Source of the DNA: JACVRM01 sp963839815
GTDB lineage: Bacteria; Actinomycetota; Thermoleophilia; Gaiellales; Gaiellaceae
DNA: 64,000 nucleotides
Direction of reading: 5' to 3'
NCBI GenBank assembly: GCA_963839815.1
Contig: CAWIWF010000008.1
Coordinates: 1 to 64,000 of the forward strand
The notes below the pieces were generated by a model that was not told where the DNA came from, ran no database searches, and saw only the letters and a program-made list of their open reading frames with translations. This document shows positions 43,450 through 52,900 of the stretch, one piece after another (the first letter of the stretch is position 1; each line of letters starts with the position of its first letter). Made by a program: the position numbers and the translations under genes.

Positions 43450-44145
43450 TTAAACCGTCTTCCCGTCGACGTACCAGACCGGACCCTGGGTGTACACCGG
43501 CTCGGTGTCCGAGAGTGCGCGCACGAGCGTGAAGCGAGCCGGGATGCCTTCGCCGTCGACCCGGGCGAGACACTGGCGCGCCATGCCTGCCGACGCGCCG
43601 TAGCCGCGGGTGCGAGCGCTGCGGAAACGGAAGGCGTGGCGCTCGCCGTCCCGTGCCGGGTTCACCGGGGCGAGCAGGAGTGCGGTGCGGTCGAGCAGGT
43701 CGCTCGAGTCGATCTCGACCTCGGCCAGCAGGTCGCTCCAGTCGGGCGGCAGCTCCGCGAGCGCCTCGTCCCACTGGGCGACGAGCGGCGTCGACCCGCC
43801 CGAGGAGAGCCGCAACGGCACACGGCCGGCCGCAGGCACTGCCTGCGGGACCGACCCCGGCGGCTGCGGCTGCGTCTGGGTGGTGCCGACGAGCTCGAGC
43901 GTGCCGGCGATGCCCTCGTCGTCGAGCCGGCCCAGAAGCCTGCGGACGGCGTCCTCGCCGGGCCCTGAGACGCGCGAGACGCTGAAGCGAACGTCCGTGC
44001 CGCTGCGCCCGGAGGCCAGCGAGGCGAGCAGCGCGTTCACCCGCTGCGCGGTCGCCGGATCGTCCGTCCGCAGCAGCAAGCGGGCATCGCCCCAGCCCTG
44101 CGGGAATGACGTCCTGATCGCCTGCCACTGCCCCTGGAGCGTCAA
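43450..44145 (-). CDS. Hypothetical protein, TTG start
   Basis: A 231-residue protein of mixed alpha/beta character (LQGQWQAIRTSFPQGWGDAR, DPATAQRVNALLASLASGRS, AELPPDWSDLLAEVEIDSSD, MARQCLARVDGEGIP). No signal peptide, no membrane helix, no family I recognise. Starts are TTG at 44145 or CTG at 44154; no ATG or GTG fits. Divergent from the E1-alpha gene with only 31 bp between, so the two likely share a control region. Confidence 0.65.
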   Translation of the reverse strand: MTLQGQWQAIRTSFPQGWGDARLLLRTDDPATAQRVNALLASLASGRSGTDVRFSVSRVSGPGEDAVRRLLGRLDDEGIAGTLELVGTTQTQPQPPGSVPQAVPAAGRVPLRLSSGGSTPLVAQWDEALAELPPDWSDLLAEVEIDSSDLLDRTALLLAPVNPARDGERHAFRFRSARTRGYGASAGMARQCLARVDGEGIPARFTLVRALSDTEPVYTQGPVWYVDGKTV

Positions 44146-44160
44146 GGCGGCCAGCGTACA

Positions 44161-44166
44161 TACACT
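44161..44166 (+). promoter_or_regulatory. -10-like box (TACACT) of the dehydrogenase operon
   Basis: TACACT ends 10 nt before the ATG at 44177, within the 31-bp divergent gap. Confidence 0.45.
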
Positions 44167-44176
44167 GACGTCCGCG

Positions 44177-45151
44177 ATGGCGAAGGTCGAGCGCAAGGGA
44201 ACTCTGAGCGGGGAGGAGCTCCGGGAGTGCTTCCGCGAGATGCTCCTCATCCGCCGCTTCGAGGAGGCGGTCGAGGAGCGCTTCCGCGCCGGCGAGCTGC
44301 CGGGATTCCTGCACGTCGCCATCGGCCAGGAGGCGGTGGCGGTCGGGGTGTGCCGCGCGATGGAGGAGGGCGACGTCATGGCCTCCACCCACCGCGCCCA
44401 CGGCCACACGCTCGCGCTCGGCACCCATCCGAACGAGCTGATGGCTGAGCTGTACGGGAAGCTCGAGGGCTGCTCGCACGGCTACGGCGGCTCCATGCAC
44501 CTGTACGACGTCGAGCGCGGCAACCTGGGCGCGAACGCCGTCGTCGGCGGCGGTCTGCCCGCGATCGTCGGGGCCGGGCTCGCCTTCAAGCTGCGCGGCG
44601 AGCCGCGTGTCGCCGTCGCGTTCTTCGGAGACGGCGCGACCAATATCGGCACCTTCCACGAGTCGCTCAACCTCGCCCAGCTGTGGGGCACGCACACGGT
44701 TTTCGTCTGCGAGAACAACCGCTGGGCCGAGTCCACGCCAGGCTGGCAGCACTCGCCCGTCTGGGACGACATGTCCAAGCGCGCGCTCGCCTACGACATG
44801 CGCGCCGAGAAGGTGAACGGTCAGGACGTGGAGGAGGTCCACGCGAAGGCGGTCGAGGCGCTCGAGCACGCCCGCTCCGGCGAGGGGCCCGTCTTCCTCG
44901 ACGTCGAGACCTACCGCCTGCATGGGCACTACATCGGCGACCCGCAGGTCTACCGCTCCAAGGACGACATCCGCGAGGTCAACGAGGAGCAGGATCCCCT
45001 GACGCTGCTGCGGACGCGGCTCGAGCTCTCGGACGACGACGTCCAGAGCGTCGAGCGCGAGGTGCAGGAGGTCGTCGACCACTCCGTCGAGTTCGCCAAG
45101 AACGGGACTGACCCGAAGCCCGAGGACGCCCTCAAGAATGTCTATGCGTAG
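44177..45151 (+). CDS. 2-oxoacid dehydrogenase E1 component, alpha subunit
   Basis: A 324-residue thiamine-diphosphate enzyme subunit (pyruvate, branched-chain or acetoin type). The cofactor motif runs from GDGATNIGTFHES to ENN (GDG-x(~25)-NN), with the phosphorylation-loop region TYRLHGHYIGDP and N-terminal MLLIRRFEEAVEERF. It decarboxylates a 2-oxoacid and, with E1-beta, loads the lipoyl arm of E2. First gene of the complex operon. Acetoin dehydrogenase (AcoA) is a real alternative to pyruvate dehydrogenase. Confidence 0.92.
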   Translation: MAKVERKGTLSGEELRECFREMLLIRRFEEAVEERFRAGELPGFLHVAIGQEAVAVGVCRAMEEGDVMASTHRAHGHTLALGTHPNELMAELYGKLEGCSHGYGGSMHLYDVERGNLGANAVVGGGLPAIVGAGLAFKLRGEPRVAVAFFGDGATNIGTFHESLNLAQLWGTHTVFVCENNRWAESTPGWQHSPVWDDMSKRALAYDMRAEKVNGQDVEEVHAKAVEALEHARSGEGPVFLDVETYRLHGHYIGDPQVYRSKDDIREVNEEQDPLTLLRTRLELSDDDVQSVEREVQEVVDHSVEFAKNGTDPKPEDALKNVYA

Positions 45152-45179
45152 CGCGCGGGCGGGGACTGTGCGCCTCTTA

Positions 45180-45196
45180 ACATGGACTGTCCATGT
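45180..45196. promoter_or_regulatory. 17-bp perfect palindrome before E1-beta
   Basis: ACATGGAC - T - GTCCATGT, perfect 8-bp arms with one central base, in the 57-nt gap between E1-alpha and E1-beta and directly upstream of the AAAGGAG ribosome-binding site. It could bind a dimeric regulator or form an mRNA hairpin affecting E1-beta translation. Confidence 0.6.
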
Positions 45197-45208
45197 AAAG
45201 GAGCTCCG

Positions 45209-46195
45209 ATGCCCGAGCTGAGCTATCGCGAGGCGGTGCGCGACGCGCTGGCGGCGGCGATGCGCAAGGACGAGGACGTCTTCATCATGGGCGAGGACAT
45301 CGCCGAGATGGGCGGCTCGATGGGCGTCACGCAGGGCCTGCTCGACGAGTTCGGGCCGGAGCGGGTCCGGAACACGCCGATCTCCGAGATGGCGATCGTC
45401 GGCGCCGGCATCGGCGCGGCCATGCAGGGCATGCGGCCGGTCGTCGAGATCATGTACGAGGACTTCCTGACGCTCTCGCTGGAGCAGATCGTCAACCAGG
45501 CCGCCAAGCACCGCTACATGTCGGGCGGCCAGCTGAAGGTGCCGCTGACGGTGCGCACCCAGGGCGGCGCCGGCTGGTCGCCGGGCGCCCAGCACGCGCA
45601 GCAGCTCGAGGCGTGGCTCGTCCACATCCCGGGCCTCAAGGTCGTCTTCCCATCGACCCCCGAGGACGTGCGCGGATTGCTCTGGTCGGCGATCTACGAC
45701 GACAACCCCGTGGTGTTCTTCGAGCACCGCACCCTCTACGGCATCAAGGGCTCGGTCCCCGACGAGGTCGAGCCGATCCCGATCGGCCAGGCGCGGACGA
45801 TGCGTGAGGGCGAGGACGTCACCGTGGTCGCCACCGGCCGCCTCGTTCACGAGGCGCTGAAGGCGGCCGAGCAGGCGGAGGCGGACGGCGTCTCCGTCGA
45901 GGTCGTCGACCCGCGCACGCTGCAGCCGCTCGACGAGGACGCGATCGTCTCCTCGGTCAAGAAGACGAACCGCTGTGTCGTCGCGCACGAGGCGGTCACG
46001 CGCATGGGCTTCGGCGCCGAGATCGCTGCGATCGTCCAGCACCAGGCGTTCGACTGGCTCGACGCTCCGGTCGAGCGGGTCGGGGCGAAGTTCGTGCCGC
46101 TGCCGTTCGCGCCGGTGATGGAGCAGTTCGTCGTGCCGCACGAGGCGGACGTGCTGGCCGCGATCAAGCGGACGGTCGGCAAGAACGGAGGCTGA
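45209..46195 (+). CDS. 2-oxoacid dehydrogenase E1 component, beta subunit
   Basis: A 328-residue transketolase-like beta subunit: ELSYREAVRDALAAAMRKDE, FIMGEDIAEMGG, PISEMAIVGAGIGAAM, RTQGGAGWSPGAQHAQ, and C-terminal AHEAVTRMGFGAEIAA. ATG at 45209 with AAAGGAG; an upstream GTG-type start inside the palindrome is not credible. Overlaps E2 as TGATG. Confidence 0.94.
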   Translation: MPELSYREAVRDALAAAMRKDEDVFIMGEDIAEMGGSMGVTQGLLDEFGPERVRNTPISEMAIVGAGIGAAMQGMRPVVEIMYEDFLTLSLEQIVNQAAKHRYMSGGQLKVPLTVRTQGGAGWSPGAQHAQQLEAWLVHIPGLKVVFPSTPEDVRGLLWSAIYDDNPVVFFEHRTLYGIKGSVPDEVEPIPIGQARTMREGEDVTVVATGRLVHEALKAAEQAEADGVSVEVVDPRTLQPLDEDAIVSSVKKTNRCVVAHEAVTRMGFGAEIAAIVQHQAFDWLDAPVERVGAKFVPLPFAPVMEQFVVPHEADVLAAIKRTVGKNGG

Positions 46196-47499
46196 TGGCG
46201 ACCGAGGTCAAGCTCCCCCGCCTGGGCCAGGGGATGGAGTCGGGCACGATCGTCCGCTGGCTGAAGTCCGAGGGCGAGACGGTCGAGAAGGGCGAGCCGC
46301 TCTACGAGCTCGACACCGAGAAGGTGACCCAGGAGGTCGAGGCCGAAGCCTCGGGCGTGCTGCTCAAGATCGCCGTCTCCGAGGGCGAGGTCGAGGTGGG
46401 CCGCACCGTCGCGGTCATCGGCGAGCAGGGCGAGGACGTGTCTGCCGTGGGCTCGTCGAACGGCGAGTCGCCCGACCGCGTCGAGCCCGACGAGGGCGGC
46501 GCCGAGCAGAGTGCCGAGAAGCCTGCCGAGGGGCCTGCGCGCGAGCCGGAGCGCGAGCGCGGCCGCCAGGCCGCGGAACAGGCCGCCAAGGATGACGGCG
46601 GCGCGTCGGGCAACGGCTCGCCGGCGGCGAGCGGGACCGGGGCGAAGACCGGCGGCCGGATCAAGGCGTCCCCGCTGGCACGCCGGATCGCGCGCGAGCT
46701 CAGCATCGACCTCGCCGCCCTGTCCGGTACCGGCCCCGAGGGCCGCATCGTCGCCGAGGACGTCGAGCGCGCCGCGAAGCAGCCCGCGCCCGCCGCGGCG
46801 CCCGCCATTCCCGCCGGCGAGGTCGAGGAGGTGCCGCTCACGTCGATTCGCCGCACGATCGCGCGCCGCCTCACCGAGGCCTGGCAGGCCCCGGCGTTCC
46901 AGCTGCGTGTCTCTGCCGACATGACCGCGGCGAGCGCGCTGCGCGAGAGCCTCGTCTCCCGCGCACGCGACGGCGACCCGAAGATCACCATCTCGGACCT
47001 GCTGACGAAGCTGGCCGCCGTTGCGCTCATGCGCCACCGCGAGCTGAACGCGCACTTTGCGGGGGACTCGATCCGGCTCTTCCCGTCAGCGAACGTCGGC
47101 ATCGCCGTGGCTGCGCCGCAGGGGCTCGTCGTGCCGGTGATCCGCTCCGCGGAACGCCTGACGATCGCCGAGATCGCGGCTGCGCGCGCCGACCTGGTCG
47201 CACGGGCACGCGACAGCAAGCTCCGCCAGGACGACCTCGTCGACGGCACCTTCACGATCTCGAACCTCGGCATGTTCGGCGTCGAGGAGTTCATCGCAGT
47301 CCTCAACCCGCCGCAGGCGGCCATCCTCGCCGTCGGGGCGATCGAGGAACGGCCGGTCGTCCGCGACGGCGAGATCGTTCCGCGCCCGCTGATGACGATG
47401 ACGCTCACCTGCGACCACCGTGCGGTCGACGGGGCCGCGGGCGCCCAGTTCCTCCAGACGCTCAGCGCGTTCCTGGAGCAGCCCGGCCTCGCGTTGTAG
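46195..47499 (+). CDS. 2-oxoacid dehydrogenase E2 component (lipoyl acyltransferase)
   Basis: A 434-residue E2: one lipoyl domain with the lipoyl Lys in LDTEKVTQEVE (K43), an acidic/Ala-rich linker, the peripheral subunit-binding domain (KASPLARRIARELSIDLAAL, about 157-195), and the catalytic domain ending with CDHRAVDGAAGAQF (His and Asp of the acyltransferase). Complete. Coupled to E1-beta by TGATG. Confidence 0.95.
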   Translation: MATEVKLPRLGQGMESGTIVRWLKSEGETVEKGEPLYELDTEKVTQEVEAEASGVLLKIAVSEGEVEVGRTVAVIGEQGEDVSAVGSSNGESPDRVEPDEGGAEQSAEKPAEGPAREPERERGRQAAEQAAKDDGGASGNGSPAASGTGAKTGGRIKASPLARRIARELSIDLAALSGTGPEGRIVAEDVERAAKQPAPAAAPAIPAGEVEEVPLTSIRRTIARRLTEAWQAPAFQLRVSADMTAASALRESLVSRARDGDPKITISDLLTKLAAVALMRHRELNAHFAGDSIRLFPSANVGIAVAAPQGLVVPVIRSAERLTIAEIAAARADLVARARDSKLRQDDLVDGTFTISNLGMFGVEEFIAVLNPPQAAILAVGAIEERPVVRDGEIVPRPLMTMTLTCDHRAVDGAAGAQFLQTLSAFLEQPGLAL

Positions 47500-47502
47500 G
47501 CT
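47497..47502 (+). promoter_or_regulatory. -10-like box (TAGGCT), leaderless type
   Basis: TAGGCT lies 8 nt upstream of the GTG at 47511; its TAG is the stop of the E2 gene. Confidence 0.35.
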
Positions 47503-47510
47503 CGCCCCTG

Positions 47511-47858
47511 GTGGCAACGAGGGTCTGGTACCGCGTCCGCGACATCGACGCCGCGCGCAGCTTCTACACCGGCAAGCTCGGGTTCGCCGAGACGTACTTC
47601 GACGTCGAGGGCCGCTGGGCGAAGCTCGAGCGCGCCGGCATGCAAATCGCGATCGCAGAGGGCGAGCCCGAGGAGGGCGGCGTGGCGACCGTCGACGCCG
47701 ACGACGTCAAGGCGGAAGCCGAGCGGCTGCGCGAGGCAGGCGTGGATGTCGGCGTCGTCCTGGAGCTCCACGACGAGATGCGCCTGCTCGACGTCTTCGA
47801 CCCCGACGGCAACCGCATCCAGTTCGTCCAAGACATCTCCGCTCCCGGCGCCGGCTGA
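47511..47858 (+). CDS. VOC-superfamily (glyoxalase-like) protein
   Basis: A 115-residue VOC module: VWYRVRDIDAARSFYTGKLG at the N-terminus, DVFDPDGNRIQFVQ at the C-terminus. GTG at 47511. Related in layout to the protein at 30999-31337 but clearly different in sequence. It follows the E2 gene by 11 nt, so may be cotranscribed. Confidence 0.83.
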   Translation: MATRVWYRVRDIDAARSFYTGKLGFAETYFDVEGRWAKLERAGMQIAIAEGEPEEGGVATVDADDVKAEAERLREAGVDVGVVLELHDEMRLLDVFDPDGNRIQFVQDISAPGAG

Positions 47859-47873
47859 CGCCGGCGCCGGCTC

Positions 47874-47975
47874 GCTTCACGGGGGAAACCCGGTTTCCCC
47901 CGTGTGCCCCCTCGTCGGTCAGACACGCCGGGGCCGCGCTGTGCCTGCGCCGGCGAAGCCGGCCTCCGGCGATCA
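47874..47975 (+). repeat. Family B repeat, copy d (forward)
   Basis: Head hairpin CACGGGGGAAAC-CCG-GTTTCCCCCGTG (47878-47904, perfect 12-bp arms), core CCCCCTCGTCGGTCAGACAC, tail GCCGGCGAAGCCGGCCTCCG. Two family A elements follow directly. Confidence 0.8.
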
Positions 47976-47977
47976 GA

Positions 47978-48005
47978 AGGGTCTGTCCCCGCCGGGGACT
48001 GACCC
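47978..48005. repeat. Family A hairpin repeat, copy 3
   Basis: AGGGTCTGTCCCC-GCC-GGGGACTGACCC, immediately after the family B element. Confidence 0.8.
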
Positions 48006-48046
48006 GTCTTTCGGGTCGTTCGCGGAGTCGGCTGCGCCGATGAGCC

Positions 48047-48074
48047 AGGGTCTGTCCCCGTAAGGGACTGACCC
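48047..48074. repeat. Family A hairpin repeat, copy 4
   Basis: AGGGTCTGTCCCC-GTA-AGGGACTGACCC; one arm base differs from copy 3 (G to A). Confidence 0.78.
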
Positions 48075-48132
48075 GCCGTTGAGCGGGCCTGCAACACGCT
48101 CGCCTCGTCCGACTCGGTTGCCTGCGCCTGAG

Positions 48133-48138
48133 TAGGCT
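48133..48138 (+). promoter_or_regulatory. -10-like box (TAGGCT), leaderless type
   Basis: TAGGCT lies 6 nt upstream of the ATG at 48145, supporting that ATG as the original start of the frameshifted oxidoreductase gene. Confidence 0.4.
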
Positions 48139-48144
48139 CGCGGG

Positions 48145-49504
48145 ATGACGGGGACTCGACGGGTTCGGCGGCGAGGTCATCCGTCCCGGGGACCGGAGTA
48201 CGACGGAGCGCGCGTCGTCTGGAACGGGGCGATCGACCGGCTACCCCGCGCTGATCGTGCGGCCGGCGGGCGTCGGCGACGTCGCGGCGGCGATCCGATA
48301 TGCGCGCGAGCAGGACCTCGTGATCGCAGTGCGCGGCGGCGGGCATAGCGTGCCCGGCCTCTCGACCTGCGACGGCGGCATCGTCATCGACCTGTCCCGC
48401 ATGCAGGGAGCCGAGGTCGATCCGGCCGCGCGCGTCGCGCGCGTCGCGGGCGGGTCACTGCTCGCCGAGCTCGACACGGCCGCCCAGGCGCACGACCTCG
48501 TCTGCCCGGTCGGCGTCGTCTCGCACACGGGCGTCGCCGGGCTGACGCTCGGCGGCGGCATGGGACGGCTGCAGCGCCGCTTCGGGCTCACCGTCGACAA
48601 CGTGCGGGCGGTGGAGCTCGTCACCGCGGACGGTCAGCGACTCCGCGCGAGCCACGACGAGCACCCCGAGCTGTTCTGGGGGCTCCGTGGAGCCGGCGCC
48701 AACTTTGGCATCGCCACCGGCTTCGAGTTCGACCTGCACCCCTTCGACGGCGTGGTCACGCACGGCACGCTGGTGCATCCGATCGAGCGCATGCACGAGC
48801 TCGCGGCCGCCTTCCGGGAGCTCGCGTCCTCCGGCCCGCGCTCGCTGTCGAGCAACCTCAGCTTCGCGCGCGCCACGCCCGCGGCCGACGTTCCGGCGGC
48901 CGTAGCCGGCCAACTGGCCGGCTTCCTCACGGTCCTGCACTCCGGCTCGCCTGCCGACGCCGAGCGCGACCTCGAGGAGATCCGCGCCTTCGGTCCCCCG
49001 CTCGTCGACACCGTGGCCGTGAAGCGGTACGTCGACGTGCAGCGCCAGAGTGACGAGGCGCTCGCCTGGGGCCACCGCTTCTACATGAAGAGCGCCTTCG
49101 TCCCCTCGCTCCCCGACGCCCTGGTCTCGGCATGCATGGGCCACGCCGACGCGCTCCCCGCCGAGAGCGACGGCGAGATCTCGGTGTGGACGTGGGGCGG
49201 AGCGATCGCCGACGTGCCCGACGAGGCGATGGCCTTCACCGGGCGAGACGCCGCCTTCTGGGTCTCCGCCGAGGCGTTCTGGGGCGATCCGGCCGCCGAC
49301 GAGCGGAACAAGGCGTGGGGGCGCGCGTTCGCCGCCGACCTCGAGCCATACGCGACCGAGGGCAGGTACGTGAACGACGTGGCCGAGACGAACGGCGATC
49401 TCGGCGACATCTACGGGAGCGCCAAGCAGGAGCGGCTCATCGCGCTCAAGCGAGCCTGGGATCCCGACAACGTCTTCCGCCTGAACCAGAACATCCGCCC
49501 CTAG
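48145..49504 (+). pseudogene. FAD-binding berberine-bridge-type oxidoreductase, 5' frameshifts
   Basis: The main frame (48257-49504, 415 residues) has the PCMH FAD domain with VRGGGHSVPGLSTCDGG (FAD-linking His) and LTLGGGMGRLQRRFG, and the BBE end (FRLNQNIRP). The first ~35 residues are split over three frames: LDGFGGEVIRPGD (one frame), PEYDGARVVWNGAIDR (second), YPALIVRPAGVGD (main). One extra G near 48151, one missing C near 48191 and one extra C near 48241 explain it all. Either a damaged 5' end or clustered sequence errors; a shortened protein from the GTG at 48257 would lose part of the FAD domain. Confidence 0.85.
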
Positions 49505-49563
49505 CCCGGTCGCAGGGAGCGTTGTACGCTCCTCCGGTCAGGCGTCCACCGGCAGGGGTGCGC

Positions 49564-49977
49564 ATGGCTGCGCAGGTCTTCGTGGTCGACAGCTCCGACG
49601 CTCGCCCCGGGAAGGGCTCGGAGCTGCGGGAGGTCCTCGCCGGGTTGGTCGAGGTCGTCGCGGCCGAGGAGGCGGAGCCGCTCGCGTACGGCGTGTACTT
49701 CGACGACGCGGGCACGCGGATGACGGTCGTGCAGGTCCACCCGAGCTCCGAGTCGATGGAGCGCCATCTGGAGCTGGCGCCGCTGTTCAGGGGCCTCGAC
49801 GAGCTGCTGACGCTCAACCGCGTCGATGTCGACGGGACGCCGAGCGACGAGCTGATACGGCGCCTGCGCGAGCAGGCCCAGCGGCTCGGAGACGGCACGC
49901 GCGTGTCCGTGCACGCGCTCCACGCGGGCTTCGCGCGCATCCCCGCCCCCGCCGGCTCAGGCGCCGTGGAGAGCTGA
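49564..49977 (+). CDS. Hypothetical protein, possible dimeric alpha-beta barrel
   Basis: A 137-residue protein: AAQVFVVDSSDARPGKGSEL, EEAEPLAYGVYFDDAGTRMT, VHPSSESMERHLELAPLFRG. The strand-helix-strand layout with the ESMERHLEL helix recalls antibiotic-biosynthesis-monooxygenase-like (ABM) barrels, with a C-terminal tail of unknown role. Upstream of the cyclase gene by 10 nt and probably coupled to it. Confidence 0.6.
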   Translation: MAAQVFVVDSSDARPGKGSELREVLAGLVEVVAAEEAEPLAYGVYFDDAGTRMTVVQVHPSSESMERHLELAPLFRGLDELLTLNRVDVDGTPSDELIRRLREQAQRLGDGTRVSVHALHAGFARIPAPAGSGAVES

Positions 49978-49987
49978 GGCCCGCGCG

Positions 49988-52900
49988 ATGCTCTGTCCGG
50001 CCTGCAACGGCGAGAACGAGCCTGGCCGCAAGTTCTGCGGCGAGTGCGGCGGCCCGCTCGCACAGGTCTGTGCGTCATGCGGAGCCTCGAACCCGGCCCA
50101 CGTCAAGTTCTGCGGCGAGTGCGGGACCGCGCTCGGGGTCGTGGCTACGGCACCGCCCGGCCAGGCGGGGGCGGTCTCGGAGCGGCGACTGGTCTCGGTG
50201 CTCTTCGCCGACCTGGTCGGCTTCACCGCCGCCTCCGAGGGGCGTGACGCCGAGGAGACGCGGGAGCTCCTCTCGCGCTACTTCGACACCTGCCGGACGC
50301 TCGTCGACCGCTACGGCGGCACCGTGGAGAAGTTCATCGGCGATGCGGTCATGGCCGTCTGGGGGACGCCGGTCGCGCAGGAGGACGATGCCGAGCGGGC
50401 GGTCCGCGCGGCGCTCGACCTCGCCGCTGCCGTCCCGGAACTCGGAGCGAGCCTGCGCGCCCGGGTCGGCGTCCTGACCGGCGAGGTCGCCGTCACGCTG
50501 GGTGCGGACGGGCAGGGGATGGTCGCGGGTGACGCCGTCAACACCGCGTCACGCATCCAGACCGCCGCCGAGCCGGGCGCCGTACTCGTCGGCGAGGCGA
50601 CCAAGCATGCCACCGACGCGGCGATCGCCTACGAGGACGCGGGCGAGCACCTCCTCAAGGGCAAGCGAGAGCCCGAGCGGCTCTGGCGGGCGCTGCGCGT
50701 CACCGCCGCCCGCCGCGGCGCGCTCAAGGCGGAGGGCCTCGAGGCGCCGTTCGTCGGCCGCGACCGCGACCTGCGTCTGGTCAAGGAGCTCTTCCATGCC
50801 GCGGCCGAGGACCGCAAGGCGCACCTCGTCTCCGTCTTCGGCATCGCCGGCATCGGCAAGTCCCGGCTCGCCTGGGAGTTCGAGAAGTACATCGACGGGC
50901 TCGCCGATGACGTCTGGTGGCACCGCGGCCGCTGCCTCGCCTACGGGGAGGGGGTCGCCTACTGGGCGCTCGCGGAGATGGTGCGCATGCGCGCGCGGAT
51001 CGGCGAGGAGGAGGCTGCCGGCATCGCGCTGCAGAAGTTGGAGGCCTGCCTCGCCGAGCACGTGCCCGACGGCGAGGAGCGGCGGTGGCTCGAGCCGCGG
51101 CTCCTCCAGCTGCTGGGGCTGGGCGACAGCACCGCGGCCGGACGTCAGGAGCTCTTCTCGGCCTGGCGGCTCTTCTTCGAGCGCCTCGCCGACCACGGCG
51201 CGTGCGTGCTCGTCTTCGAGGACCTGCAGTGGGCAGAGCCCGGCCTGCTCGATTTCATCGACCACCTGCTCGAGTGGTCTCGCAGCCATCCGCTCTTCGT
51301 GGTGGCGCTGGCGCGTCCCGAGCTCGCCGGCCGGCGTGAGAGCCTCGCGTCCGGCTCGAGGAACGCGACGACGCTGACGTTGGAGCCGCTGTCCCGCACG
51401 GCGATGGAGGCGCTGCTCGACGGGCTGGCGCCGGGCCTCCCGAACGAGCTCCGCGACGAGCTCCTCACCCGCGCCGAGGGCGTGCCGCTGTACGCGGTCG
51501 AGACGGTGCGAATGCTGCTCGACCGCGGGCTGCTCGAACGCGCCGGAGACGTCTATCGCCCAACGCGGCCGATCGAGTCGCTCGCCGTGCCGGAGACGCT
51601 GCACGCGCTGCTGGCCGCGCGCCTGGACGGCCTCGACGCCGAGGAGCGCGCGCTCGTCCAGGATGCTGCCGTCCTCGGCAAGACCTTCACGCGCGATGGC
51701 CTCGCGGCACTCTCCGGCCGCGCCGGCGGCGAGCTCGACGCGATCCTCGCCGGGCTCGTCCGCAAGGAGGTGTTCTCGCTGCAGTCAGATCCGCGCTCGC
51801 CCGAGCGGGGACAGTTCGGCTTCCTCCAGGACCTGCTCAAGCGCGTCGCCTACGAGACGCTGTCGCGGAAGGAGCGCAAGACGCGCCATCTCGCGGCGGC
51901 TGGGCATCTCGCCTCGGCCTGGGCGGACGAGCAGGAGATCGTGGAGGTCGTCGCCTCCCACTACCTCGACGCCTACCGGCTGCTCCCCGACGCCGAGGAC
52001 GCGCCGGAGATCAAGCGGCTGGCGCGAGAGGCGCTCGCGCGGGCTGGTGAGCGGGCCGCCTCGCTTGCGGCCACGGTCGAGGCCGCCCGCGTCTTTGCAG
52101 CGGCCGCCGAGCTCGCCGACGACCCGCTCGAGGAGGCGGGCCTGCGCGCGCGCGCGGGCCGGGCGGCCAACACGGGAGCGGAGTTCTCGCTTGCGCGGAC
52201 AGAGCTCGAGCGTGCTCATTCGCTCTACGAGCAGGCCGGTGCCACACGGGAGACGGCGCTGACGGTCGCGGCGCTCGCCCATACTGATGTGTCGCTGAAC
52301 GAGTCCGACCGCGCCCTGGAGCGGCTGGAGCGGGCATACGAGCTGCTCTCCGAGACCGAGCCGGACGAGGGGACAGCGGCCGTGGTCGAGCAGCTTGCAC
52401 GTCTTCACGTCGTTCGCGGGAGCCACCAACGCGCCGAGGAGCTCGCCGACCAGGCGATCGGGCTGGCCGAGCGCCTCTGGCTGCCGGAGATCCTCGCGCA
52501 GGCGCTGAACACCGCGGGGTTGCTCGCAGGCCACGGCGGCCGGCCCCAGTTCGGCCTGGCGCTGCTCAAGCACTCGCTCGCGATCGCGCTCGAGAACGAC
52601 TTTCCGATGGCCGCCCTGCGTGCGTACAACAACCTGAGCGACAAGCTCGACCGGAGCGACCGCTACGCAGAGGCGCTCGAGCTCCAGGACAGTGGCCTGG
52701 CGCTCGCGCGGAAGATTGGCAGCCGCGGCCAGGAGTGGCGGCTCTTGGGCGAACGTGCCTACTGCCTCGTCCGGATCGGCCGCTGGGACGAGGCCGCCGA
52801 GATCGTCTCCTCGCTCGGAGCCGAGGGGCTCTGGAGCGGGGCCGGCCGCATGGTGGCGTTCGAGCTCGCGCTGCGCCGGGGGGACATGGCTCGTGCACGC

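Noticed and set aside
42983..46141. A 3.1-kb open frame on the minus strand across the dehydrogenase genes
   Set aside because: It is antisense to clear E1-alpha and E1-beta genes and reads Arg/His/Leu-rich low-complexity protein. Long antisense frames are expected at this G+C content. Only its last 303 bases (PRC-barrel) are a gene.
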